A stretch of 60,959 bases of DNA from Caldimonas tepidiphila (GTDB lineage Bacteria; Pseudomonadota; Gammaproteobacteria; Burkholderiales; Burkholderiaceae_C), in NCBI RefSeq assembly GCF_003569765.1, contig NZ_QXMG01000036.1, forward strand, positions 1 through 60,959, read 5' to 3'. The position numbers and the translations under genes were made by a program. The first letter of the stretch is position 1. Each line of letters opens with the position of its first letter. Below, piece by piece: positions 33,153 to 41,053 of the stretch. The notes beneath the pieces were generated by a model, which was given only the letters and a program-made list of their open reading frames with translations, had not been told where the DNA came from and made no database searches.

Positions 33153-34268
33153 GTGATCGCACACGGGGAACTGGCCGCCTGGCTGCGGCTGCTGGAGACA
33201 CCGGGGGTGGGACGGGAGTCCGCCCGCCGCCTGCTCGCCGCCTTCGGCTCGCCGCAGGCCGTGCTGGAGGCCTCGACCGCGGCACGGCGCCAGGTGGTGC
33301 CGGCGGGGCCTGCAGCGGCGCTGGAGCGCGAGCCCGCGACGCTGGCCGCGCTGCTCGACGCGACGCTGCGCTGGCTCGAGGCAGAGCCGCAGCGGCATGT
33401 CGTCACGCTCGGCGACCCCGACTACCCGGCCCGGCTGCTCGCCACCGCCGACCCGCCCCTGCTGCTGCATGCCGCGGGACGGCTGGAGTTGCTGGCGGCC
33501 CCGTCGGTGGCCGTGGTCGGCAGCCGCCACCCGACCCGCCAGGGGCTCGACCACGCGCGGGCCTTCGCGGCCCACCTGAGTCGTGCCGGGTTGGCGGTCG
33601 TCTCGGGGCTCGCGCTCGGCATCGACGGCGCGGCGCACGAGGGCGCGCTGCAGGGACCCGGCGGGACCGTGGCGGTGGTCGGCACCGGGCTCGACCAGGT
33701 CTATCCGCGCGGACACGGCGAACTCGCCCGCCGCATCGCCGCGCAGGGCCTGCTGCTGAGCGAGTACGTGCTCGGCACGCCCCCGCTGCCCGGCAACTTC
33801 CCGCGCCGCAACCGCATCATCTCCGGCCTGTCGCTCGGCACGCTGGTGGTCGAGGCGGCGCTGCAATCGGGCTCGCTGATCACCGCGCGGCTGGCGCTCG
33901 AGCAGGGGCGCGAGGTGTTCGCGATCCCCGGCTCGCTGCATTCGCCGCAATCGCGCGGCTGCCATGCGCTGATCAAGCAGGGCGCGAAGCTCGTCGAGAC
34001 CGCGCAGGACCTGCTCGAGGAACTGTGCCTGCCGACGACCGCCGCCGCCGCCGCGGGGCCCCGGGAGCCGGCGACCGGCGGGAACGAGGACGAGGACGGC
34101 GACCCGCTGCTCGCCGCGCTCGGCTGGGAGCCGGTGACGCTCGACGCGCTGGCCGCGCGCACCGGCTGGCCGGCGTCCGAGCTCAATGCCCGGCTGCTCG
34201 AGCTCGAGCTGCGCGGGCAGGTCGCGCGCCTGCCCGGGCAGTTGCTGCAGCGCATCGCGAGCGCCTGA
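33153..34268 (+). CDS. dprA: DNA-processing protein DprA
   Basis: 371 residues, GTG start. DprA protects incoming single-stranded DNA and loads RecA in natural transformation. N-terminal SAM-like helical region, then a Rossmann fold (VAVVGSRHPT, VVSGLALGIDGAAHEGAL, GNFPRRNRIISGLSLGTLVVEA, GREVFAIPGS), and a C-terminal winged-helix domain (LGWEPVTLDALAARTGWPASELNARLLELELRG region). An acidic linker (NEDEDGD) separates them. It follows the LysM gene by 37 nt. Confidence 0.95.
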   Translation: MIAHGELAAWLRLLETPGVGRESARRLLAAFGSPQAVLEASTAARRQVVPAGPAAALEREPATLAALLDATLRWLEAEPQRHVVTLGDPDYPARLLATADPPLLLHAAGRLELLAAPSVAVVGSRHPTRQGLDHARAFAAHLSRAGLAVVSGLALGIDGAAHEGALQGPGGTVAVVGTGLDQVYPRGHGELARRIAAQGLLLSEYVLGTPPLPGNFPRRNRIISGLSLGTLVVEAALQSGSLITARLALEQGREVFAIPGSLHSPQSRGCHALIKQGAKLVETAQDLLEELCLPTTAAAAAGPREPATGGNEDEDGDPLLAALGWEPVTLDALAARTGWPASELNARLLELELRGQVARLPGQLLQRIASA

Positions 34269-34345
34269 AGTGCGCGCCGGCAAGCATCCCGGCAGACCGC
34301 ACGCCATCCCGCCATCCGGGCACCGGAAGGCGCAGGCGGCTGGGG

Positions 34346-34351
34346 TATAGT
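34346..34351 (+). promoter_or_regulatory. -10-like hexamer directly before smg
   Basis: TATAGT (five of six) ends 6 nt before the smg ATG, predicting transcription start at the initiation codon. No -35 match at 17 bp. Confidence 0.5.
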
Positions 34352-34357
34352 GACTCC

Positions 34358-34810
34358 ATGTTCGATGTGCTGGTCTACCTCTACGAGAATTACTTCCGGC
34401 CCGACGCCTGCCCGGACCAGGCCCAGTTGCGCCGCAAGCTCACCGCGGTCGGCTTCGAGAACGAGGAAATCCAGGAGGCGCTGAGCTGGCTGGACGGACT
34501 CGCGAGCAGCGCCGATTCGCACACCGGCACGCAGGGCGCCAGCAGCATGCGGGTGTTCATGCGGGCCGAGCAGGAGCAGCTCGGCGAGGAATGCATCGGC
34601 TTCGTCAGCTTCCTCGAGTCGGCCGGCGTGCTGCCGCCGCCGATGCGCGAGATGGTGATCGACCGCGCGATGGCCATCCCCGGCTCGCCGGTGGCGCTCG
34701 AGGACCTGAAGATCATCGTGCTGATGGTGTTCTGGAGCCTGGGCGAGGAGCCCGATGCGCTGATCCTCGACGAGCTGTTCGTCGATGCCGGCGACCGCCT
34801 GATCCACTGA
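34358..34810 (+). CDS. smg: Smg/DUF494 family protein
   Basis: 150 residues, all-helical, with the family start MFDVLVYLYENYF and the late segment DLKIIVLMVFWSLGEEPDALILDELF. Smg is conserved next to dprA across β- and γ-proteobacteria; its function is not established. No Shine-Dalgarno is present. A terminator follows. Confidence 0.94.
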   Translation: MFDVLVYLYENYFRPDACPDQAQLRRKLTAVGFENEEIQEALSWLDGLASSADSHTGTQGASSMRVFMRAEQEQLGEECIGFVSFLESAGVLPPPMREMVIDRAMAIPGSPVALEDLKIIVLMVFWSLGEEPDALILDELFVDAGDRLIH

Positions 34811-34841
34811 AGCCCGCGGCCGGCGCCGCGCTGCAGGACCG

Positions 34842-34862
34842 AGGGCCGCGAGGCCCTTTTTT
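34842..34862 (+). terminator. Rho-independent terminator after smg
   Basis: AGGGCC-GCGA-GGCCCT followed by TTTTT, about 30 bp after the smg stop. Ends the LysM–dprA–smg run and faces the converging DUF1631 gene. Confidence 0.88.
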
Positions 34863-34888
34863 CATGCCCGGCCGACCCCGCCCCGGGC

Positions 34889-37186
34889 TCAGTCGAGCAG
34901 CCGGCTCGGGTCGGCGTCGAGCTTGGCCAGCGCGACGCGGGTGGCGCGTACCGTCAGCGCCTCGTCGTCCGCCGGCACCAGCAGCCCGGCCTGCAGGAAG
35001 GAGGCCAGCCGGTGCTGCTGGAACAGCACGCAGCGGCCGCCGGGCGAGGAGAACAGGCTCAGGTGCTTGCGCATGCCCTGCCAGGCGAGCTGCACCGGCT
35101 CGTTGCGCCCGCGGTAGTCGAGCTTGAACCACTGGCCGACCTGGATGCCCCTCGCCCAGGCGACCATGTCCGCGCTCGGCATCGACCCGCCTTCGCCGAC
35201 CACCTCCAGCTCGGCGCTCTGGTGACCGGACAGGTCCAGCACCAGCGCCTCATCGATCTCGACGTCGTCGCCCCCGGGAAGCAGCTCCTCCAGCGCCTCG
35301 AGCCGCAGCATCAGCTCCTCGAACTGCTCGCTCGCAAGCGCCCCCGTCTTGGCGGTGAAGGCGGCCGCCAGCGAATTGTTGAGCCGCTGGATCTGCAGGT
35401 CCTGGCGCTCAGCAGGCAACCCCGCCAGCGTCATGCCCTCGCGCAGGCTCCTCAGCAGCGGCGGCAGCCGCCGGATGACCTCGCCCCGCTCCTCGCGCGT
35501 GACCTTGGCACTCGCCGACCAGATCAGGTCGGCGGCAGCCCGCTTCATCTGCCGCGTCTGCTCGCCCTGCCTCCCGGACTTGACGGCCGCCATCGCCAGC
35601 ACGTCGGCCCAGACCTGGAACAGGAACTCGCGCACGCCGGCCTGCACCGGGACCTGGTCGAGCATCTTGCGCAACTCGATCATGTACTGGATCGACAGCG
35701 TCTCGCGCTGCTCGACCTGCTGCGCGAGCGACACGCCCACGCGCGAGCCCTCGTTCTCGTGGCGGAAGTAGTCCTCGAGGAACTTCTCGAACTCGCCGAG
35801 CACGGTCTGGAACACCTGCCGCCCGGTGTCCGGATAGGCCTCGACCACCTGCACGATGCGCTTGATCTCGGCCTCGATCGACGGGCCCATCGCCCCCGAG
35901 GTGGCCGCGTCGAAGCCCATCACGCACGCGCCCATGCGATCGATCAGCTTGCGCGCCGGATGGTCGGGCGAGGCGAAGAAATCGGGTTCGGTGATCGCCA
36001 CGCGCAGCACCGGCATCTGCAGCCGCGCGAACCAGACCCGCACCGAGGCCGGCAGCCGGTCCTCGGTCAGGATGCTCTGGAACAGCAGCGCGACGATCTC
36101 GATCGTCGCGCGCTCGATCGGCGACTCGGCCGCGCTCTTGAGGAGCTGCCGGCTCGACTGGAGCCCGTCGAGCAGCAGGGGAGCGGTGGCCGCCGCGGGG
36201 CCGAGCTCGCGCAACTGCTGCGCGAGCCGCTGCTCCACGTCGGCCATCGCCGTCTGCAGCGCCTCGGAAACCGGTTGCCGCGGCTGCGCGGCGAAGGTCG
36301 GCAGCCGCGCCGCGATCAGGCGCTCGAGCTGCCCGCAGGCGGTCGGGGCACCGCCGCCGGCACCCGGCGGCCGCGAGGGCGCGAGACGCGACATGAGCCG
36401 GGTCTCCTCGTAGGCCGCGGCCGGGCCGCGCCATCTCGCGGGCTCGTCCCCCGACGATCCCTGCGGCCCGCCTCCCGCTGCGCCGGCAAGCGCCGCCGGG
36501 AGCGTCGGCTGGGCCACCGCGCTCACGCTGTCGTGCGCGCGCCGGATCATCGGCCGCAAGTCGATCTCGGGCATGACCCCCTGCTCGACCAGCCAGCGGT
36601 TGGTGTCGTGATAGGCGCGCACCAGCAGGTGCGCGAGTTCGGTGTGCAGCACCCCCTGCGCGGCGCGCCAGGAATCGAGCGTCAGGCCGGCCTCGCGCCA
36701 GGAATCGAGCAGCACGCGCGCGAGCACGTGCGGGCGCAAGCCGTCGCCGCCCGACAACTCCTCGCGGCGCTCCAGATGGCTCAGCCGCGAGCGCAGGTCG
36801 GTGAACTCGAAGGAGGCCCGGTCCACGATCGCCAGAGCGAGCCGCGACGCCAGAATCTCGCAGTCGATCGTGTCGTCATCGACGAGCGAGAAATCGCCCA
36901 CCTTCCGGGAGAATCCGGAAGGGATCGAATCGGCCCAGCCCCTGTCGGAACGCAATCGCTCCAGGGCCTTCGAGAGGCCGCGCTCCCAGTCCCCGCGCTG
37001 GCGCCTGAGGTCCAGCCAGCTGTCGCGGCGGCGGATCGCGAGCTCCGGGGAGGCATTCTGCTCGGTCAGCAGGCGCAACCCGTCGTCCACCGCCTGCACG
37101 GCGGCGGGCAGCTCGCCCAGCAGCACTTGCAGGAAGTGCGCGCGCGCCTGGCTGGCGATCGCCTTCGGGTCAGCGGGAGGCTGCAT
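34889..37186 (-). CDS. DUF1631 family protein
   Basis: 765 residues from the ATG at 37186; the frame continues far upstream across secF but that part is not coding in character. The chain is mostly helical, without signal peptide or membrane segments, so cytoplasmic. DUF1631 proteins are widespread in β/γ-proteobacteria and uncharacterised. The last 130 residues (QVGQWFKLDYRGRNEPVQL, AWQGMRKHLSLF, GRCVLFQQHRLASFL) look like a small β-barrel of the PilZ kind, but the RxxxR and D/NxSxxG c-di-GMP motifs are not visible. It lies downstream of secF on the same strand. Confidence 0.85.
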   Translation of the reverse strand: MQPPADPKAIASQARAHFLQVLLGELPAAVQAVDDGLRLLTEQNASPELAIRRRDSWLDLRRQRGDWERGLSKALERLRSDRGWADSIPSGFSRKVGDFSLVDDDTIDCEILASRLALAIVDRASFEFTDLRSRLSHLERREELSGGDGLRPHVLARVLLDSWREAGLTLDSWRAAQGVLHTELAHLLVRAYHDTNRWLVEQGVMPEIDLRPMIRRAHDSVSAVAQPTLPAALAGAAGGGPQGSSGDEPARWRGPAAAYEETRLMSRLAPSRPPGAGGGAPTACGQLERLIAARLPTFAAQPRQPVSEALQTAMADVEQRLAQQLRELGPAAATAPLLLDGLQSSRQLLKSAAESPIERATIEIVALLFQSILTEDRLPASVRVWFARLQMPVLRVAITEPDFFASPDHPARKLIDRMGACVMGFDAATSGAMGPSIEAEIKRIVQVVEAYPDTGRQVFQTVLGEFEKFLEDYFRHENEGSRVGVSLAQQVEQRETLSIQYMIELRKMLDQVPVQAGVREFLFQVWADVLAMAAVKSGRQGEQTRQMKRAAADLIWSASAKVTREERGEVIRRLPPLLRSLREGMTLAGLPAERQDLQIQRLNNSLAAAFTAKTGALASEQFEELMLRLEALEELLPGGDDVEIDEALVLDLSGHQSAELEVVGEGGSMPSADMVAWARGIQVGQWFKLDYRGRNEPVQLAWQGMRKHLSLFSSPGGRCVLFQQHRLASFLQAGLLVPADDEALTVRATRVALAKLDADPSRLLD

Positions 37187-37230
37187 GGCAGAAGCAGTGA
37201 CTCCAGAATGCCTTGGAGCGCCCCACTCTA

Positions 37231-38262
37231 CTACACGACCGCGCCCGCGTTGGGGTCGTCCGGATCGCCTTCGCGGCGGGTCGCCTTCACCAGGTCCTCG
37301 CGCTTGACGCCGAGCCACATCGCGATCGCGGCGGCGACGAAGACGGACGAATAGATGCCGAACAGGATGCCGATCGTCAGCGCCAGCGCGAAGTAGTACA
37401 GCGTCGGGCCGCCGAAGATCAGCATCGACAGCACCATCATCTGCGTCGAGCCGTGCGTGATGATGGTGCGGCTCATCGTGCCGGTGATCGCGTTGTCGAT
37501 CACCTCGCTCGTGCTCATCTTGCGGAAGCGCCGGAACGATTCGCGGATGCGGTCGAACACCACCACCGACTCGTTGACCGAGTAGCCGAGCACCGCGAGC
37601 ACCGCCGCGAGCACCGACAGCGAGAACTCCCACTGGAAGAACGCGAAGAAGCCGAGGATGATGATCACGTCGTGCAGGTTGGCGATGATCGCGGCGACCG
37701 AGAACTTCCACTCGAAGCGCAGCGCGAGGTAGATCATGATGCCGACGATCGTGACGGCGAGCGCGATCGCGCCGTCGCGCGCGAGCTCCGAGCCCACCTG
37801 CGGGCCGACGAACTCGCTGCGCTGCAGCCGCAGCGGCTCGGCACCGCCGGCCTGGCAGACCTGGCGGCTGACGGCCTCGCCCTTGTCGGTGACCGTCTCG
37901 CGCGCCTGCACGCTGCCGCCCTCGGCCTTGCACAGCGCGCCGAACACCTGCCCCACCACGTCGGACTGGCGCGCCTCGCCGCGCAGCGGCAGGCGGATCA
38001 GCACGTCGCGCGAGGTGCCGAAGTTCTGCACCTGCACCTCGCCGAGGCCGAGCCCCTCGACGGTGGAGCGCACCCGCTCGAGCTCGGCCGACTGCGCGTA
38101 GCTCACCTCGACGACGGTGCCGCCGGTGAACTCGATCGACAGGTGCAGCCCGCGCGTGACGAGGAAGAACACCGCGGCGGCGAAGGTCAGCGCCGAGATG
38201 AGGTTGAACACCAGCGCGTGCCGCATGAACGGGATGTCGCGCTTGATCCGGAAGAATTCCAT
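37231..38262 (-). CDS. secF: Protein-export membrane protein SecF
   Basis: 343 residues; with SecD it uses the proton gradient to help translocation through SecYEG. Six transmembrane helices with a periplasmic P1-like loop after the first; FTGGTVVEVSY is the conserved start of that loop, and SVNESVVVFDRIRESFR and the AITGTMSRTIITHGST segment are SecF signatures. Longer than E. coli SecF (323), with an insertion in the periplasmic loop containing a cysteine pair. It follows secD after 131 bp. Confidence 0.96.
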   Translation of the reverse strand: MEFFRIKRDIPFMRHALVFNLISALTFAAAVFFLVTRGLHLSIEFTGGTVVEVSYAQSAELERVRSTVEGLGLGEVQVQNFGTSRDVLIRLPLRGEARQSDVVGQVFGALCKAEGGSVQARETVTDKGEAVSRQVCQAGGAEPLRLQRSEFVGPQVGSELARDGAIALAVTIVGIMIYLALRFEWKFSVAAIIANLHDVIIILGFFAFFQWEFSLSVLAAVLAVLGYSVNESVVVFDRIRESFRRFRKMSTSEVIDNAITGTMSRTIITHGSTQMMVLSMLIFGGPTLYYFALALTIGILFGIYSSVFVAAAIAMWLGVKREDLVKATRREGDPDDPNAGAVV

Positions 38263-38344
38263 CGAAGATCCTCGAGTGTCGGGCGCCGGGCCGAGCCGCC
38301 CGGGCCACAGGGCCGCTCAGGCTGGCAGCCCGGGCAGCCCGCCA

Positions 38345-38379
38345 TGCGGACCCGCCCTGCCGGGCAGGCCGGGTCCGCA
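38345..38379 (-). repeat. Strong hairpin in the secD–secF gap
   Basis: TGCGGACCCG pairs with CGGGTCCGCA (10 bp, perfect), and the loop itself can form a small CCTG/CAGG helix. No T-run, so it is not a classic terminator. It may be a REP-like element or set the secD:secF mRNA ratio. Confidence 0.6.
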
Positions 38380-38393
38380 CCGCTTTTTACGCA

Positions 38394-40277
38394 TCACGCC
38401 TTGCCGGTCGCGTCCGCGGCCGTCGCCGGCCTCCAGACCTGTCCGATCGCCACCGACTTGAGCTTCTTCTTGCGGCCGTACCAGAGATTCACCAGCCCGC
38501 GCGAGAACAGCACCGCCGAGAACATCGAGGTCAGGATGCCCAGGCAGTGCACCACCGCGAAGCCGCGCACCGGGCCGGAGCCGAAGGCGAGCAGCGCGAG
38601 ACCCGCGATCAGCGTCGTGATGTTGGAGTCCAGGATGGTGGCCCAGGCGCGCTCGTAGCCGGCGTGGATCGCCGCCTGCGGCGCAACGCCCGCGCGCAGC
38701 TCCTCGCGCACCCGCTCGTTGATCAGCACGTTGGCGTCGATCGCCATGCCCAGCGTCAGCGCGATGGCGGCGATGCCGGGCAGCGTGAGGGTGGCCTGCA
38801 GCATCGACAGCAGCGCCACGAGCAGCATCAGGTTGACCGCCAGCGCGATCGTCGAGAACACGCCGAAGAGCTGGTAGTAAACGACCATGAACACGGCGAT
38901 CGCGATGAAGCCGTAGATCACGCTGTTGAAGCCCTTGGCGATGTTGTCGGCGCCCAGGCTCGGGCCGATCGTTCGCTCCTCGATGATCTCCATCGGCGCG
39001 GCGAGCGAGCCCGCGCGCAGCAGCAGCGCGGTGTCGGCCGCCTCGGCGGTGGTCATGCGCCCGGAGATCTGCACGCGGCCGCCACCGATCTCGGAGCGGA
39101 TCACCGGCGCGGTCACCACCTCGCCGCGGCCCTTCTCGAACAACAGGATCGCCATGCGCTTGCCGACGTTCTCGCGCGTGACGTCGCGGAAGATGCGCGA
39201 ACCCTTCGCGTCGAGCGTCAGGTGCACCGCCGGCTCCTGGGTCTGGCCGTCGAAGCCGGGCTGCGCGTCGGTGAGGTTCTCGCCGGTCAGGATGACCTGG
39301 CGCTTGACGATCACCGGGGCGCCGCCGCGCTCGAGGTAGCGCTCGGTGCCGAAGGGCACCGGGCCGGTGCCGGCCGCGGCGGCCGCGGCTTCCGCGCTGT
39401 CGTCGACCAGGCGCACCTCCAGCGTCGCGGTGCGGCCGATGATGTCCTTGGCCTTCGCGGTGTCCTGCACGCCCGGCAGCTGCACCACCACGCGGTCGAG
39501 GCCCTGCTGCTGGATCACGGGCTCGGCGACGCCGAGCTCGTTGACGCGGTTGTTCAGCGTCGTGATGTTCTGGCGCAGCGCCTGCTCCTGCACGCGGCGC
39601 GCCGCCTCGGGCTTGAGCGAGCCGATCAGGCGGAACTCGCCGCCCTCGGGCTGCTCCTGCCACTGCAGGTCGGGCAGCGTGTCGCCGAGCGTGTTGCGCG
39701 CCGCGGCCAGCGTGGCCGCGTCGCGGAAACGCAGCTCGATCGCGTTGCCCTGCCGCTGGATGCCGGCGTGGCGGATGTTCTTGTCGCGCAGCAGGCTGCG
39801 GATGTCGCCGGTCAGCGATTCCGCGCGCTTGGTCAGCGCCGCGTTCATGTCCACCTGCATCAGGAAGTGGACGCCGCCGCGCAGGTCGAGGCCGAGGTAC
39901 ATCGGCAGCGCGTGCAGCGAGCTCAGCCACTCGGGCGAGGCCGACAGCAGGTTCAGCGCGACGATGTAGCCGGGATCGGCGGGATTGGGGTTCAGCGCGC
40001 GGCTGAGCACGTCCTTCGCGCGCAGCTGGGTGTCGGTCGAGGAAAAGCGCGCCTTCACCGAGTTGCCGTCGAACTGCACGAAGTCCGGCTGCAGGCCGGC
40101 CTCCTTCAGCACCGTCTCCACGCGGGCGGCCAGCGCCGGCTCGACCTTCAGGGTCGCCTTGCCGCTGGACACCTGGACCGCCGGCGCCTCACCAAAGAAG
40201 TTCGGTAGCGTGTAGATCAGGCCGACCAGCACGGCGACCACGAGGATCGCGTATTTCCACCAGGGGTAGCGGTTCAT
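38394..40277 (-). CDS. secD: Protein translocase subunit SecD
   Basis: 627 residues (E. coli 615). N-terminal helix MNRYPWWKYAILVVAVLVGL, a large periplasmic region with LGLDLRGGVHFLMQVD, then five transmembrane helices including GTEMAIDANVLI-like sequence (LGMAIDANVLINERVREEL), the proton-relay aspartate. Works with SecF and YajC on SecYEG. Stands 78 nt after yajC. Confidence 0.97.
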   Translation of the reverse strand: MNRYPWWKYAILVVAVLVGLIYTLPNFFGEAPAVQVSSGKATLKVEPALAARVETVLKEAGLQPDFVQFDGNSVKARFSSTDTQLRAKDVLSRALNPNPADPGYIVALNLLSASPEWLSSLHALPMYLGLDLRGGVHFLMQVDMNAALTKRAESLTGDIRSLLRDKNIRHAGIQRQGNAIELRFRDAATLAAARNTLGDTLPDLQWQEQPEGGEFRLIGSLKPEAARRVQEQALRQNITTLNNRVNELGVAEPVIQQQGLDRVVVQLPGVQDTAKAKDIIGRTATLEVRLVDDSAEAAAAAAGTGPVPFGTERYLERGGAPVIVKRQVILTGENLTDAQPGFDGQTQEPAVHLTLDAKGSRIFRDVTRENVGKRMAILLFEKGRGEVVTAPVIRSEIGGGRVQISGRMTTAEAADTALLLRAGSLAAPMEIIEERTIGPSLGADNIAKGFNSVIYGFIAIAVFMVVYYQLFGVFSTIALAVNLMLLVALLSMLQATLTLPGIAAIALTLGMAIDANVLINERVREELRAGVAPQAAIHAGYERAWATILDSNITTLIAGLALLAFGSGPVRGFAVVHCLGILTSMFSAVLFSRGLVNLWYGRKKKLKSVAIGQVWRPATAADATGKA

Positions 40278-40355
40278 CTCGTCTCTTTCGCCGGCCGGCC
40301 GCGCGTGCGGCCGCCAGCTCGTTTCGCGGCGGACGAACGGGCGTCCGCCCGCGGC

Positions 40356-40682
40356 TTACTTGAAGGTGCCCTTGGGCAGCACCTGCACCACCGAGCTGCG
40401 CTGCACCTGCAGCTCGACGCCGTTGGCGACTTCGACATGGAGGTAGGTTTCGCCCATGCGCGCGATGCGTCCGAGCACGCCACTGGCCAGCACCACCTCG
40501 TCCCCCTTGGCGAGCGCATCGATCATCGCCTTGTGCTCCTTCTGCCGCTTCATCTGGGGACGGATCATGATGAAGTACAGCACCACGAACATCAGCACCA
40601 GCGGCAGCATGCTCATGAGGGTCGACTCGGCGCCGCCTTGAGCGGCCGGAGCGGCCTGGGCAAAGGCTTCAGAGATAAACAC
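40356..40682 (-). CDS. yajC: Preprotein translocase subunit YajC
   Basis: 108 residues: short periplasmic N-terminus rich in alanine, one transmembrane helix (LPLVLMFVVLYFIMIRPQMK), and a cytoplasmic SH3-like domain (GDEVVLASGVLGRIARMGETY). YajC joins the SecDF complex. First gene of yajC–secD–secF; the usual queA–tgt genes are not upstream, where tRNA-fMet and its terminator lie instead. Confidence 0.96.
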   Translation of the reverse strand: MFISEAFAQAAPAAQGGAESTLMSMLPLVLMFVVLYFIMIRPQMKRQKEHKAMIDALAKGDEVVLASGVLGRIARMGETYLHVEVANGVELQVQRSSVVQVLPKGTFK

Positions 40683-40867
40683 GGATCACTTCTCCAAGGG
40701 GTCAGGACAAACGACTGATTGTATGTCCTGCCATGAAGGCTCTCGGTTCCCTGCCCTTGCCGCACCCCAGGAGTTTTGCACCGCCCCGCCCAGGGAAAAC
40801 CCTCGATGGACGCACGCGCATCCCGGCACGTGCAGGTCTTCCCCCATTGAGAAGAAAACCGCAACGC

Positions 40868-40902
40868 GAAAAAAAGCAGGCCCTCGCGATGGAGGGCCTG
40901 CT
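40868..40902 (-). terminator. Rho-independent terminator of tRNA-fMet
   Basis: On the minus strand AGCAGGCCCTC-CATCGC-GAGGGCCTGCT, an 11-bp perfect stem, followed by TTTTTTT. It begins 8 nt after the tRNA CCA end and separates it from yajC. Confidence 0.95.
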
Positions 40903-40909
40903 TGATATT

Positions 40910-40986
<77 letters not shown>

Positions 40987-41053
40987 TCAGAAGTGAAACT
41001 ATAGCACGACCAAAACTTCCTGCGCAAGCACTTCGTCGATTTTTTGAAAGGGC

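Noticed and set aside
37187-38380. Upstream extension of the DUF1631 frame to about 1160 residues
   Set aside because: The extra part is antisense-frame translation of secF codons (arginine/alanine-rich), not protein-like; secF is intact in its own frame.
40683-40867. Small gene between yajC and tRNA-fMet
   Set aside because: Several short frames exist on both strands, but none has a ribosome-binding site or protein-like composition; the region is taken as yajC leader.
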